A DNA stretch of 64,000 nt from Rhizomicrobium sp. (GTDB taxonomy: Bacteria; Pseudomonadota; Alphaproteobacteria; Micropepsales; Micropepsaceae): NCBI GenBank assembly GCA_037200045.1, contig JBBCHM010000003.1, positions 1-64,000 on the forward strand. Reading direction: 5' to 3'. The notes beneath the pieces are model-generated. The model worked only from the letters and a program-made list of their open reading frames with translations. It searched no databases and had not been told where the DNA came from. This document shows, piece after piece, positions 26,611-35,700 of the stretch; within the stretch, counting starts at the first letter, position 1; the number at the start of each line of letters is the position of its first letter. Both the position numbers and the translations under genes were made by a program.

Positions 26611-27875
26611 TTACCGCCTCCGGCCGGCGGCGGCGGGGCGGCCGGCTTGGCGCGGCCGTCCTGCGCCGCCTGGAGCACGCGCAGCACATTGCCGCTCCAT
26701 ATCTTGCGCAGGTCGTCCTCGCGATAGCCTTCCTTGAGCAGCCGCGCGGTGATCTTCCAATTGTCGGCGCAATCCTCCAGGCCGGTGACGCCGCCGCCGC
26801 CGTCCCAGTCGGCGCCGACGCCGACATGCTCCGGCCCCACCAGCTTCAGCGCGTGCAGCATGTGCGCCATGTAGTCGTCGAAGGTCGCGCGCGGCTGCGG
26901 ATATTTCGCGCCCAGCGCCTTCATCGCGGCGCCGGCTTCCGCCACCGCCTTCCGCGCATCGGCCGGCGACAGGTCGGCCAGCCCGCGCAGCTTGCCGTAG
27001 ATCGCGCCGAACGCCTTCTCGCGCTCCGGATTGTCCGGCACGGTGATCAGATAGGCGCTCAGCGAATTGATCTGGATGACCCCGCCGATGTCGGCGAGCC
27101 GCTTCAGCCGCGCGTCGTCGATGTTGCGCGGATGGTCGTGCACCGCGCGGCAGCCGGAATGCGACAGGATGACCGGCGTCCTGGAGCCCGCTGCCATCTG
27201 GTCGAACACGTCGTCGGAGGAATGCGAGGCGTCGGGCACGATGCCCAGTTCGTTGCACAGCGCCAGCCAGTCATGGCCCATCGGCGACAGGCCCTTCCAG
27301 GTGCGGCTCTTGTCGGTGGCGGAATCGCCGAGCTGGTTGTCCTTGAAATGGATCGGCCCCGCCATGCGAGCGCCGAGCGCATAGAAGCCGCGCAGCAGCG
27401 TGACGTCGGTCCCCAGCGGATAGGAATTCTCGATCGACTGGTAGACGATCCGCTTGCCCTTGCCCGCGATGCGCGCGGCGTCGCCCGGCTTGAAGGCGAG
27501 CTCGAAATGCGCGCCGTTCTTCGCCACCATCTCGCGGATCTCCGCGGCGCGCAGCAGCGCCGCGTCGCGCGCCGCCATCATGCCGTCCGGTGTCAGCGGT
27601 CCCTGCGGCGTGTAGATCGCGAAGAACCCGCCGTCGAGCCCGCCTTCGACCATGCGCGGATAATCGACCTGGCTGAATTGCGCCGCCGTATGGCGCTGCA
27701 TGATGTCCCAGCCGGGCCGCGCGAAATTCGCCGGTGTGTCGAGATGGGTGTCGAGGCAGACCAGCTTCTGGTGCAGCGCCCGCGCGGCGGCGTCCGCTCC
27801 GGTCCGCGGTTTGGCGATGGCGGGCGCCGCCGCGAGGGCCGCGCCCGTTGCCAGCATCGTCCTGCGGGTGAGCAT
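26607..27875 (-). CDS. membrane dipeptidase (peptidase M19), exported
   Basis: A 422-residue zinc dipeptidase of the renal-dipeptidase family. Residues 1-21 are a signal sequence with a twin-arginine-like start (T-R-R-T-M-L-A-T-G). The binuclear zinc ligands are D-T-H-L-D-T (H and D), E in S-I-E-N-S-Y, and two histidines in D-A-S-H-S-S and L-S-H-S-G-C. The end is a proline- and glycine-rich tail. It lies 15 bases downstream of the beta-propeller gene on the same strand and is probably co-transcribed. Substrates are dipeptides, often with a D-residue at the C-terminal side. Confidence 0.9.
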   Translation of the reverse strand: MLTRRTMLATGAALAAAPAIAKPRTGADAAARALHQKLVCLDTHLDTPANFARPGWDIMQRHTAAQFSQVDYPRMVEGGLDGGFFAIYTPQGPLTPDGMMAARDAALLRAAEIREMVAKNGAHFELAFKPGDAARIAGKGKRIVYQSIENSYPLGTDVTLLRGFYALGARMAGPIHFKDNQLGDSATDKSRTWKGLSPMGHDWLALCNELGIVPDASHSSDDVFDQMAAGSRTPVILSHSGCRAVHDHPRNIDDARLKRLADIGGVIQINSLSAYLITVPDNPEREKAFGAIYGKLRGLADLSPADARKAVAEAGAAMKALGAKYPQPRATFDDYMAHMLHALKLVGPEHVGVGADWDGGGGVTGLEDCADNWKITARLLKEGYREDDLRKIWSGNVLRVLQAAQDGRAKPAAPPPPAGGGK

Positions 27876-27890
27876 GTTCGGCCTGTCCTC

Positions 27891-29768
27891 TCAGCGCACG
27901 GGCATCGGCTTGGGCGCCGGCGCGAAGACCGCGCGGCCGGTCTCGCGGACATCGCCGCGCCCGATCGCGCCCTCCACGATTTCATAGCCCATCAGCGCGA
28001 AGGTACGGTCGCCCAGGAAGATCGGCCGCGCATTGCCGTACCAGTCGGTGCAGGAGGCGACGCAGGCATCGTCCGCGACGCCCTTCAGGCTGGCCGTGAG
28101 TTCGCCCAGGCCGACGAATTTTCCGCCGCTGCGCCGCAGGAACAGCATGGCCGCGGAACTGTCGGTCAATTGCCGGTAAGCCGGATCGGCGGCGGTGGTG
28201 ACCGGCAAGCCGAGCACACCGTCGCCCCGATCGCCTTCGGGCTTGAAGAAAAACCCGTGGCTGCGGGTTTCGCCCTGCGCCGCGGCCTTCAGCACATAGC
28301 GGTCGCCGAGCACCGGCGCCTGGCCGCCCAACGCGACGGCCGAGAAATAGACGTTCTTGTCGTCGCCGCCGATCACCACCGCGTCGCCGCCCATCGCCTC
28401 GATCCGGTCGACGCCGTGCGGCAGCGTCAGCGCCGCCGCCTCGCCGCCACGGAGCGGCGCGGCGATCACCGTGGTGTCGAAGGACGCGGGCGTGCCCCAG
28501 CCATTGCCCTCGCCATAGAGCACATAGTCGCCGACGAAGCGGTCGTGGAAGTCGTAGCCGCCCCGGCTCGCCGGCAGGCCCCGATAATGCCGTTCGCTCA
28601 CCGCCTCGCCGCCGTCGCCGAACAGCGACAGCGGAAGCCGCAGCAGCGCGACCGCGCCGCGCGAATGCTCCGGCGCCCACATCCAGTCGCCGCGGCCGTC
28701 CTCGCGCACCAGCACGTTCAGCATCGCGCCGTCCTGGCGGAAGGCGAACTGGTCCACCGGCGCGCCGCGCACGCGCGCCGCCCGCGGCGCCCCGCCGTCG
28801 AGCGGCAGGCGATAGAGCAGGGACCCGGCGCGCCCGTCCTGTTTCTCGTCTCCCCACCAGGGCGACAGCCAGACATAGACCGCGTCCGTCGACACATAGA
28901 ACGTCCGGTTCGCGGGCCCGAACACGCCGGTCGCCTTGCAGCGCAGCACCGGGGCGGCGGTGTCGCAGGAAACCACCGTGTGCATCGCCTCGATCAGGTC
29001 GATCGGCAGCGTCGGCGGCAGGTAGATCTCGTGCGCCGTTCCGATCCGCTCGAAGCTGGGCGCCGCGCCCTTGCCGTTCCAGCGGCGCAGCGCGGGCAGC
29101 ACCACGGAAAGGCTTTGGGACTCGTCGTAGGGCAGGTAATGCGGCGAATAGAGGATCAGCCGCGTGCCGATCATCCGCGAGGCGTAATTGCGCGACGAAT
29201 AATAGTCGTTCGACCGAAGCTGATAGGCGTCCTCGAAGGCGAGGTGTCCCGCCGGGTCGATGTGGAAACGGTTGATCTGCGTGCCGCCGCGCTCATAGCT
29301 GTAGCCGATCACGACGATCCGGTCCTTGGCGATCAGCATCTCGTCGTACCAGTCGCCGCGCGCGTCGAGGCCGGGCGGATAGGCGTCGATCGAATCCACC
29401 GGCTTCATCGCGCCGCCGGCGAGCGAGACGGTGAACAGCCGGCCGCGCCGAAGGATCACCAGCGTATCGCCGTGCTGCTTGACGATGTCTCCCTCGTCGA
29501 CGCCGGTTTCCTGGTTGTTGGTGATGCTGCCGGGCGCGGTCGCGACCATGACGGATTCTATCGCCGAGCCCGGCGCCGGCGGCGCCGGTGGCGGAGGAGG
29601 GGGCGGCGGCAGGGGCCGTTTGAGCCGCTTGAGATAGCCCTGCAATTGCGCTTCGGAGGAGAACGCGGTGAGCGCGCCGGCGGCCTGCGCCGCAAAGGCA
29701 ATTCCGCTCAGGCCGACGGCGAGAAGCGCCATGGCAATTGTTTTTCGCACGCGACTGGATAACAGCAT
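27891..29768 (-). CDS. exported beta-propeller domain protein (PF09826-like)
   Basis: A 625-residue protein. A signal peptide spans about residues 1-30 (ending A-A-Q-A-A-G). A polyproline stretch of nine consecutive prolines sits near residue 55. The propeller begins with the family signature E-T-G-V-D-E-G-D-I-V-K-Q-H-G-D. Two cysteine pairs (C-D-T-A-A-P-V-L-R-C and C-V-A-S-C) suggest an oxidising compartment. Function of the family is unknown. I placed the start at the ATG that gives the signal peptide; 43 in-frame codons upstream have no signal character. Confidence 0.8.
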   Translation of the reverse strand: MLLSSRVRKTIAMALLAVGLSGIAFAAQAAGALTAFSSEAQLQGYLKRLKRPLPPPPPPPPAPPAPGSAIESVMVATAPGSITNNQETGVDEGDIVKQHGDTLVILRRGRLFTVSLAGGAMKPVDSIDAYPPGLDARGDWYDEMLIAKDRIVVIGYSYERGGTQINRFHIDPAGHLAFEDAYQLRSNDYYSSRNYASRMIGTRLILYSPHYLPYDESQSLSVVLPALRRWNGKGAAPSFERIGTAHEIYLPPTLPIDLIEAMHTVVSCDTAAPVLRCKATGVFGPANRTFYVSTDAVYVWLSPWWGDEKQDGRAGSLLYRLPLDGGAPRAARVRGAPVDQFAFRQDGAMLNVLVREDGRGDWMWAPEHSRGAVALLRLPLSLFGDGGEAVSERHYRGLPASRGGYDFHDRFVGDYVLYGEGNGWGTPASFDTTVIAAPLRGGEAAALTLPHGVDRIEAMGGDAVVIGGDDKNVYFSAVALGGQAPVLGDRYVLKAAAQGETRSHGFFFKPEGDRGDGVLGLPVTTAADPAYRQLTDSSAAMLFLRRSGGKFVGLGELTASLKGVADDACVASCTDWYGNARPIFLGDRTFALMGYEIVEGAIGRGDVRETGRAVFAPAPKPMPVR

Positions 29769-29917
29769 CGGCCCCACGCTTCCGGCTGGATTGAACCCTG
29801 CGCCGGACCTAATCCGGAATTCAAGCACAAATGGGGCGGCGGAAGGCGTGCGGAGCGACGCCCTTGCGGTCCTTGCTGGACCGTCACCCACGAGCATGTT
29901 AGCGAGCGATCCCAGTC

Positions 29918-30007
29918 GGATGGGTGGCCGAGCGGTTTAAGGCACCGGTCTTGAAAACCGGCGTGGCGGCGACGTCACCGTGAGTTCGAATCTCACCCCA
30001 TCCGCCA
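29918..30007 (+). tRNA. tRNA-Ser (anticodon TGA)
   Basis: A 90-base tRNA with the long variable arm of serine isoacceptors. Acceptor arms GGATGGG and CCCATCC pair over seven bases, the anticodon loop is C-T-T-G-A-A-A, the T loop is TTCGAAT, and CCA is encoded. A GC-rich hairpin (CCGCCACC/GGTGGCGG) overlaps its 3' end without a T-run. Confidence 0.96.
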
Positions 30008-30163
30008 CCCCTTCGGGTGGCGGGCCAAGCTGAACTCCCGAATTCGTTCCGCAAGCGATCTAAAAACCCAACGTCGCCTTCATGCTCGCGCCGCGCTCGC
30101 GGCGTTGAGCGCCGGCCGGTCCTCGCCTATCGTGTCCGCCGTCCTTCGGCTTGATTCGAGACA

Positions 30164-31093
30164 ATGATCCGCAACGCGCGCCGGCTTCTCGCCGTGGCTT
30201 CGCTGGCCGTCCTGGCGGCTGCCTGCGCCAGCACGCCGGAGCCCGGCGTGAGCGTCCCGCCCAATGCCGGCGTCTACAAGATCGGCCAGCCCTATCAGAT
30301 CGACGGCACCTGGTATTACCCCAAGGAACAGCCCGACTATGACGAGACCGGCGTCGCCTCCTGGTACGGCCCGACCTTCTACGGCCATCGCACCGCGAAC
30401 GGCGAGGTCTACACCGCCGGCGATCTGACCGCCGCGCATCGCACGCTGCCGCTGCCGGTGAATGTCCGCGTCACCAATCTCGACAACGGCAAGACCATCG
30501 TGGTGCGCGTCAACGACCGCGGCCCCTTCGCCAAGGGACGCATCATCGACCTGTCGGAGCGCGCCGCCGATCTTCTGGGCTACAAGCAGCAGGGCACGGC
30601 GCGGGTCCGCGTGACCTTCGTCGGGCGCGCCGACCTGCAGGGCGGGCGGCCGCCGCCGGACGAGACGCCGCCGGAAATCGCTTCCGCGGTTCCCGCCGCG
30701 CCGACCCGGGCGGTCGCCAGCGCCGCGCTCGGCGCCGTGCCGGGCACCGCCGTCGCGCCGCCGATCACCAACACCGATCTTCCGCCGCCGCCGCCGATCC
30801 GCGGCGCCGATGTCGCGGTCGTGACCGAGCCGACCGGCATCGTCAGCCGGGTTCCGGTTCCCGGCGTCACCCACCTCTACGTCCAGGCCGGCGCCTTCAG
30901 CAACTACCAGAACGCCGTGCGGCTGCAGGCCCGCGTCGGCGGCGGCTTGCAGATCTCGTCGGTGGTGCAGAACGGGCGCACGCTCTACCGCGTCCGGCTG
31001 GGGCCGTTCGACGATGTGGGCGAGGCCGATTCCGCGTTGGCCCGCGTCGAGAGCCTTGGTAGTAACGACGCGCAAATCGTCGTCGACCGCTAG
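30164..31093 (+). CDS. rlpA: septal-ring lytic transglycosylase RlpA, lipoprotein
   Basis: A 309-residue lipoprotein. The lipobox L-A-A-A-C puts the acylated cysteine at C21. The double-psi beta-barrel domain lies at about 45-135 (G-V-A-S-W-Y-G, H-R-T-A-N-G-E, N-D-R-G-P-F). A low-complexity proline/alanine linker follows, and a SPOR domain at about 235-309 (Y-V-Q-A-G-A-F) that binds denuded glycan strands at the division site. It heads a plus-strand cluster with the D,D-carboxypeptidase gene 20 bases downstream. Confidence 0.93.
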   Translation: MIRNARRLLAVASLAVLAAACASTPEPGVSVPPNAGVYKIGQPYQIDGTWYYPKEQPDYDETGVASWYGPTFYGHRTANGEVYTAGDLTAAHRTLPLPVNVRVTNLDNGKTIVVRVNDRGPFAKGRIIDLSERAADLLGYKQQGTARVRVTFVGRADLQGGRPPPDETPPEIASAVPAAPTRAVASAALGAVPGTAVAPPITNTDLPPPPPIRGADVAVVTEPTGIVSRVPVPGVTHLYVQAGAFSNYQNAVRLQARVGGGLQISSVVQNGRTLYRVRLGPFDDVGEADSALARVESLGSNDAQIVVDR

Positions 31094-31113
31094 TTCCAAA
31101 CGGAGTCGCCTAT

Positions 31114-32244
31114 ATGAGGTATCGCCTGCTCGGCGCGCTGTTCCTGCTGCTGGCCGCCGCCGCGCCCGCCGCGGCGGAGATCACCACTTCGGGAAACCAC
31201 GCCATCCTGATGGACGCGCAGACGGGCCAGGTGCTGTGGGCCAAGGACGCCTTCACGCCGATGCCGCCGGCCTCGATGAGCAAACTGATGACCATCGAGA
31301 TGCTGTTCAAGCGGATCCAGGACGGCCGCGTGAAGCTCACCGACACCTTCCCGGTGTCGGAGCGGGCGTGGCGCGAGCGCTCCGGCTCGGAGTGCTTCGT
31401 CAATGTCGGCGACCGCATGTCGGTCGAGAACCTCATCCAGTGCATCATCGTCGTGTCGGGCAACGACTCGACCATCGTCGTGGCCGAAGCGCTCGGCGGC
31501 ACGGTGGAAGGCTTCGTCGGCATGATGAACCAGCGGGCGCGCGAGCTCGGCCTCAACCAGTCGCATTTCGTCAATCCCGATGGTCTCGACGTGCCGGCGG
31601 GCCAGATGATGTCCGCCTTCGACCTCGCCAAGCTGGCGCGCCACATCATCGTCGATTATCCCGCGCTCTATCACTTCTTCGGCGAGAAGGACTTCATCTG
31701 GAGCAACATCCACCAGCCCAACCGCAATCCCGTGCTGTTCAACACGCCTGGCGCCGACGGCCTGAAGACCGGCCATATCGCGGCCTCCGGCTACGGCCTC
31801 GTCGCCTCGGCGCGGCGCGGCGCACAGCGCATCATCCTGGTCGTCAGCGGCCTCGCCTCGGAGAAGGACCGGGCGGACGAGGGCGCCCGCCTGATCGAGA
31901 TCGGCTTTCGCGAATTCCGCCGCTACGATTTGTTCAAGCCCGGCGACACGGTGGCGACGGCGGACGTGTTCGGCGGCGCCGACAAGACCGTGCCGCTCAC
32001 CGTGAAGGCGCCGGTCGCGATCACGCTCCAGGTCGACTCGCGGCCGGGCATGAAGGTCTCGGTGAAATACACCGCGCCGCTGAAGGCGCCCCTGGCGCAG
32101 GGCCAGCAGGTCGGAACGCTCGTCGTCACCGCGCCGGACTTTCCCGGCCTGACCGTTCCGCTTTATGTCGCCCATCCGGTCGACCAGATCGGCATTTTCG
32201 GCCGCATGATCCAGGGTATCCGCGCGCTGTTCGGCGGCAAATGA
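31114..32244 (+). CDS. D-alanyl-D-alanine carboxypeptidase (PBP5/6 family)
   Basis: A 376-residue low-molecular-weight penicillin-binding protein that trims the terminal D-Ala of peptidoglycan stem peptides. Residues 1-21 are a signal peptide. The three active-site motifs are S54-M-S-K57, S115-G-N and K218-T-G. The C-terminal PBP5 domain follows from about 285 to 360. The tail (I-F-G-R-M-I-Q-G-I-R-A-L-F) is amphipathic, as expected for the membrane-anchoring helix. Its stop overlaps the tmk start (ATGA). Confidence 0.93.
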   Translation: MRYRLLGALFLLLAAAAPAAAEITTSGNHAILMDAQTGQVLWAKDAFTPMPPASMSKLMTIEMLFKRIQDGRVKLTDTFPVSERAWRERSGSECFVNVGDRMSVENLIQCIIVVSGNDSTIVVAEALGGTVEGFVGMMNQRARELGLNQSHFVNPDGLDVPAGQMMSAFDLAKLARHIIVDYPALYHFFGEKDFIWSNIHQPNRNPVLFNTPGADGLKTGHIAASGYGLVASARRGAQRIILVVSGLASEKDRADEGARLIEIGFREFRRYDLFKPGDTVATADVFGGADKTVPLTVKAPVAITLQVDSRPGMKVSVKYTAPLKAPLAQGQQVGTLVVTAPDFPGLTVPLYVAHPVDQIGIFGRMIQGIRALFGGK

Positions 32245-32870
32245 AGCGGCGGGCGCGTTTCGTCACGCTCGAAGGCGGCGACGGCTCCGGCAAATCGACC
32301 CAGATCAAGCGCCTGGTCGCGGCGCTGGAAAAGCGCGGCGTCGACGTCGTCGCCACGCGCGAGCCGGGCGGTTCGCCGGGCGCCGAGGACATCCGCAAGC
32401 TGGTGCTCAACGGCGATCCCAAGCGCTGGGACGCGTTGACCGAGAGCCTGCTGATGTTCGCCGCGCGATCCGACCATGTCGCGCGCACGATCAAGCCGGC
32501 GCTGGCGGACGGCAAATGGGTCGTCTGCGACCGCTTTACCGATTCCACCTATGCCTATCAGGGCGCCGGCCACGGCCTGGCGCGCGAGACGATCCGCCGG
32601 ATGGAAACCCTGGTGCTCGACGGCTTCCGCCCCGACCTGACGCTGATCCTCGACATCCCGGTCGAGATCGGGCTGGCCCGCACCGCCGGCCGCTCCAAGG
32701 ACATGCGCTTCGAGGCTTTCGACCTCGCCTTCCATGAGCGCATGCGCCAGGCCTTCCTCGCCATCGCGCGCCGCGACCCCGAGCGCTGCGTCGTGATCGA
32801 TGCGGCCATCGATATGGACGCGCTGGCCACCGCGATCTGGCGGGCCGTCGCGGGACGGTTCAAGTTGTGA
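32241..32870 (+). CDS. tmk: thymidylate kinase
   Basis: A 209-residue kinase that phosphorylates dTMP. The P-loop is E-G-G-D-G-S-G-K-S-T at residues 11-20; the D-R-F motif (V-V-C-D-R-F-T-D-S) is present. A lid region with R-S-K-D follows. It is translationally coupled to the upstream carboxypeptidase through ATGA and is followed by holB after a repeat, the common tmk-holB order. Confidence 0.95.
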   Translation: MKRRARFVTLEGGDGSGKSTQIKRLVAALEKRGVDVVATREPGGSPGAEDIRKLVLNGDPKRWDALTESLLMFAARSDHVARTIKPALADGKWVVCDRFTDSTYAYQGAGHGLARETIRRMETLVLDGFRPDLTLILDIPVEIGLARTAGRSKDMRFEAFDLAFHERMRQAFLAIARRDPERCVVIDAAIDMDALATAIWRAVAGRFKL

Positions 32871-32897
32871 ATTGAGCACCTATTCCCATTATTTCCG

Positions 32898-32984
32898 CCG
32901 TCATCGCCGGGCTTGTCCCGGCGACCCATGAACACCTCCGCCGATCGTGCTAAGGGATGGCCGGCACAGGGCCGGCCATGACGG
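32898..32984. repeat. compound inverted repeat between tmk and holB
   Basis: Two hairpins of related sequence in opposite orientation. The first has arms TCGCCGGG (32904-32911) and CCCGGCGA (32917-32924); the second has TGGCCGGC (32958-32965) and GCCGGCCA (32971-32978). The outer ends are CCGTCA and TGACGG, so the whole unit is also an inverted repeat. Similar GC-rich intergenic palindromes are common in alphaproteobacteria. It differs from the CCCTCCC family at 1558, 9163 and 13548. Confidence 0.6.
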
Positions 32985-33021
32985 ATTTTGGATGGTTGGT
33001 AAGTAGCTTGGATCATCGATC

Positions 33022-34083
33022 ATGGCGCCGCGCGCGAAGAGCAAATCCGAAGACATCCCCGAGACCGACCGCGTCGAGGGTTTCGCGCACCCGCGCGAGA
33101 CGCTGCGTCTCGTCGGCCAGGACGCCGCCTTGGCCCGCGCCGCGCGCGCGATCCGGGGCGGGCATCCGCCGGGCGCCTGGCTGATCACCGGTCCGCCGGG
33201 CATCGGCAAGGCGACGCTCGCCTATCGCATCGCGCGTTACGTCCTTGCCCATGGCGCGACCGCGGACGGTCCCGAAGATCTTTCGGTTCCCGAGCGCGAA
33301 GCCAATGCGATCCGGATCGCCGTCGCCGCGCATCCGGGCCTTCTCGTCCTCAAGCGCGGCCTCAACGAGTCCGGCAAGCTGATGAGCGATCTGTCGGTCG
33401 GCGTCGTGCGCAAGCTCTCCGGCTTCTTCGGCATGACCTCGGGCGCCGGCGGCTGGCGCGTCGCCATCGTCGACACCGCCGACGACATGAACGATGCCGC
33501 CGCCAACGCGCTGCTCAAGATGCTGGAGGAGCCGCCGCCGCGCGCCATGCTGCTGCTGCTCAGCAATGTACCGGGCCGGCTGCTGCCGACCATCCGCTCG
33601 CGCTGCCAGCGCCTCGACCTGCGCCCGCTCGACGCGGCGCTGCTGGAAGCCGAGCTGGAGCGGCTGCTGCCCAACACCGGCGCCGCCGAACGCGCCGCGC
33701 TCGCGCGCCTGGCCGGCGGCTCGATCGGCATGGCGCTGCGCCTCGCCTGCGGCGACAGCGTGGCGCTCGCCCGCGAGGCCGACAACCTGCTCGACCGCGC
33801 CGCGGTGCCGGACGTCGCCGCGATCCTGGCGCTCGGCGACAAGCTCTACCGCGTCACCGACGGGCTTGCGAGCTTCGGCGAATTCCTCGCCGAAGCGCTG
33901 ACGGCGCGCATCCGCGCCCGTGCGCTGCAAGGCGGCGTGCATCTCGACCGCTGGGTCGAATGCCTGAACCGGCTGAACGCCACCTTCGCGCGCACCGCCG
34001 CGCTCAATCTCGAGCCGCGCCAGACGCTCCTGAGCGCCGCCGGGCAGCTGGCGCAGGCGCGCCGCCGGGCAGGGGCCCTCTGA
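33022..34083 (+). CDS. holB: DNA polymerase III subunit delta'
   Basis: A 353-residue AAA+ clamp-loader subunit. The N-terminal part carries a Walker-A-like G-P-P-G-I-G-K-A and continues through the D-T-A-D-D-M-N sensor region and the N-A-L-L-K-M-L-E-E-P-P motif that marks HolB/DnaX proteins, and R-S-R-C-Q-R as the SRC-type motif. The usual zinc-binding cysteines are not seen, as is common in alphaproteobacterial HolB. tatD follows two bases after its stop. Confidence 0.93.
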   Translation: MAPRAKSKSEDIPETDRVEGFAHPRETLRLVGQDAALARAARAIRGGHPPGAWLITGPPGIGKATLAYRIARYVLAHGATADGPEDLSVPEREANAIRIAVAAHPGLLVLKRGLNESGKLMSDLSVGVVRKLSGFFGMTSGAGGWRVAIVDTADDMNDAAANALLKMLEEPPPRAMLLLLSNVPGRLLPTIRSRCQRLDLRPLDAALLEAELERLLPNTGAAERAALARLAGGSIGMALRLACGDSVALAREADNLLDRAAVPDVAAILALGDKLYRVTDGLASFGEFLAEALTARIRARALQGGVHLDRWVECLNRLNATFARTAALNLEPRQTLLSAAGQLAQARRRAGAL

Positions 34084-34085
34084 CC

Positions 34086-34868
34086 ATGCTCGTCGACAGC
34101 CATTGCCATCTCGACTTCCCCGAATTCGCGGCCGAACTCGACGCGGTCGTGGCGCGGGCGAAGGACGCGGGCGTCGGGGTCTGCGTCAGCATCGGCACCA
34201 CGCTGGCCAAATTCCCCGGCGTGCGCGCGGTGGCCGAACGCTTCGACGATGTGTGGTGCTCCGTCGGCGTGCATCCGCACGAAGCCAAGGACGAGCTGCT
34301 CGACGGTCCGGGCCCGCTGATCGAAGCGGCGCGCCATCCCAAAGTGGTCGGCATCGGCGAGACCGGCCTCGACTATTTCTACGAGCACAGCCCGCGCGCC
34401 GAACAGGTCGCGAATTTCCGTGAGCATATCGACGCCGCGCGGCGGACCGGGCTTCCCGTCATCGTCCACACCCGCGACGCCGACGACGAGACCATCGCGG
34501 TGCTGCGCGAGGAAATGGCGGCCAAGCCCTTCACCGGCCTGATCCACTGCTTCACCGGCACGCAGCGCCTGGCCGACGCGGCGGTCGAACTCGGGATGTT
34601 CATCTCGGTCTCCGGCATCGCGACGTTCAAGAAGTCCGACGACTTGCGCGCCGTCCTCAAGACCGTGCCGCTGGAGCGCCTGCTGGTCGAGACCGATGCC
34701 CCCTTCCTCGCGCCCATTCCCTTTCGCGGCAAGCGCAACGAACCGGCCTTCGTCGTGAACACGGCGGCGCTGCTGGCTGGGCTCAAAGGCGTGAGCGCCG
34801 ACGCGCTGGCCGCCGCGACGACGGACAACTTCTTCCGCCTGTTCACCAAGGTGCGGAGGCCGGGATGA
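34086..34868 (+). CDS. tatD: TatD-family deoxyribonuclease
   Basis: A 260-residue metal-dependent hydrolase of the amidohydrolase fold with 3'-5' nuclease activity in characterised members. Metal ligands are in S-H-C-H-L-D near the N-terminus, G-E-T-G-L-D-Y, V-H-T-R-D-A-D, H-C-F-T-G and E-T-D-A-P-F. It begins two bases after holB and overlaps the next gene by four (ATGA). metG, which often lies between holB and tatD, is absent here. Confidence 0.93.
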   Translation: MLVDSHCHLDFPEFAAELDAVVARAKDAGVGVCVSIGTTLAKFPGVRAVAERFDDVWCSVGVHPHEAKDELLDGPGPLIEAARHPKVVGIGETGLDYFYEHSPRAEQVANFREHIDAARRTGLPVIVHTRDADDETIAVLREEMAAKPFTGLIHCFTGTQRLADAAVELGMFISVSGIATFKKSDDLRAVLKTVPLERLLVETDAPFLAPIPFRGKRNEPAFVVNTAALLAGLKGVSADALAAATTDNFFRLFTKVRRPG

Positions 34869-35680
34869 CCCTCCGCGTCACCATCCTCGGCTGCGGCTCC
34901 TCCGGCGGCGTGCCGCGCATCGGGGGCGCGGACGGCGCGGGCTTCTGGGGCGCCTGCGATCCGGCCAACCCGAAGAACCGCCGCCGCCGCTGTTCCATCC
35001 TAGTGACGCGCACCGCCGCCGCCGGCGCCACGCGGGTCCTGGTCGACACCGCGCCCGACATGCGCGAGCAGTTGATCGACGCCCATGTCTCCACGCTCGA
35101 CGGCGTCCTCATCACCCACGACCATGCCGACCAGCTCCACGGCCTGGACGATCTGCGCATGGTGGCGCTGAACATGCGCCGGCGTGTCGACGTCTACGCG
35201 GACGCGATCGCCTATGAGGGCGTGCTGGCGCGGTTCGGCTATTGCTTCGTGCAGCCGGCCGGCAGCGACTATCCGCCGATCCTCAACGCCATCCAGATCG
35301 CCGAGCCTTTCACGCCGTTCGCGATCGAAGGGAAGGGCGGTCCGGTCCCGGTGCTCGCCTTCCACCAGGGCCATGGCCGCATCCGCAGCCTCGGTTTCCG
35401 GTTCGGGCCGATCGCCTATTCGAGCGACGTCGACGCGCTGGACGACGCGGCCTTCGCCGCGCTCGACGGCGTGGAGTGCTGGATCGTCGACGCGCTGCGC
35501 TACACGCCGCATCCCAGCCACGCCCATGTCGCGCGCACGCTGGAATGGATCGCCCGCGTGAAGCCGCGCCGCGCCATCCTGACCAACATGCATGTCGACC
35601 TCGACTACGCGACGCTGGCCGCCGAACTGCCGCCGGGCATCGAGCCGGCCTATGACGGGATGGTGGTGACGATTGCGTAA
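34865..35680 (+). CDS. metallo-beta-lactamase-fold hydrolase (PhnP-like)
   Basis: A 271-residue MBL-fold protein. The metal motif is T-H-D-H-A-D-Q-L-H-G at residues 84-93, and further ligands lie in Y-S-S-D-V-D. The start (V-T-I-L-G-C-G-S-S-G-G-V-P-R) is that of the PhnP/tRNase Z-like subgroup that hydrolyses cyclic phosphodiesters. It is the last gene of the tmk-holB-tatD cluster and is coupled to tatD by ATGA. No phn genes are present, so the substrate is open. Confidence 0.88.
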   Translation: MTLRVTILGCGSSGGVPRIGGADGAGFWGACDPANPKNRRRRCSILVTRTAAAGATRVLVDTAPDMREQLIDAHVSTLDGVLITHDHADQLHGLDDLRMVALNMRRRVDVYADAIAYEGVLARFGYCFVQPAGSDYPPILNAIQIAEPFTPFAIEGKGGPVPVLAFHQGHGRIRSLGFRFGPIAYSSDVDALDDAAFAALDGVECWIVDALRYTPHPSHAHVARTLEWIARVKPRRAILTNMHVDLDYATLAAELPPGIEPAYDGMVVTIA

Positions 35681-35700
35681 GGACACCTGCTGTGCGGGCG

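Noticed and set aside
26826-29762. 978-codon open frame on the plus strand
   Set aside because: It is antisense to the dipeptidase and beta-propeller genes. Its composition is arginine- and histidine-rich, as expected from reading high-GC genes backwards, with no domain.
29918-30060. Integration site at tRNA-Ser
   Set aside because: No integrase gene and no direct repeat of the tRNA 3' end was seen nearby. The following genes are housekeeping.
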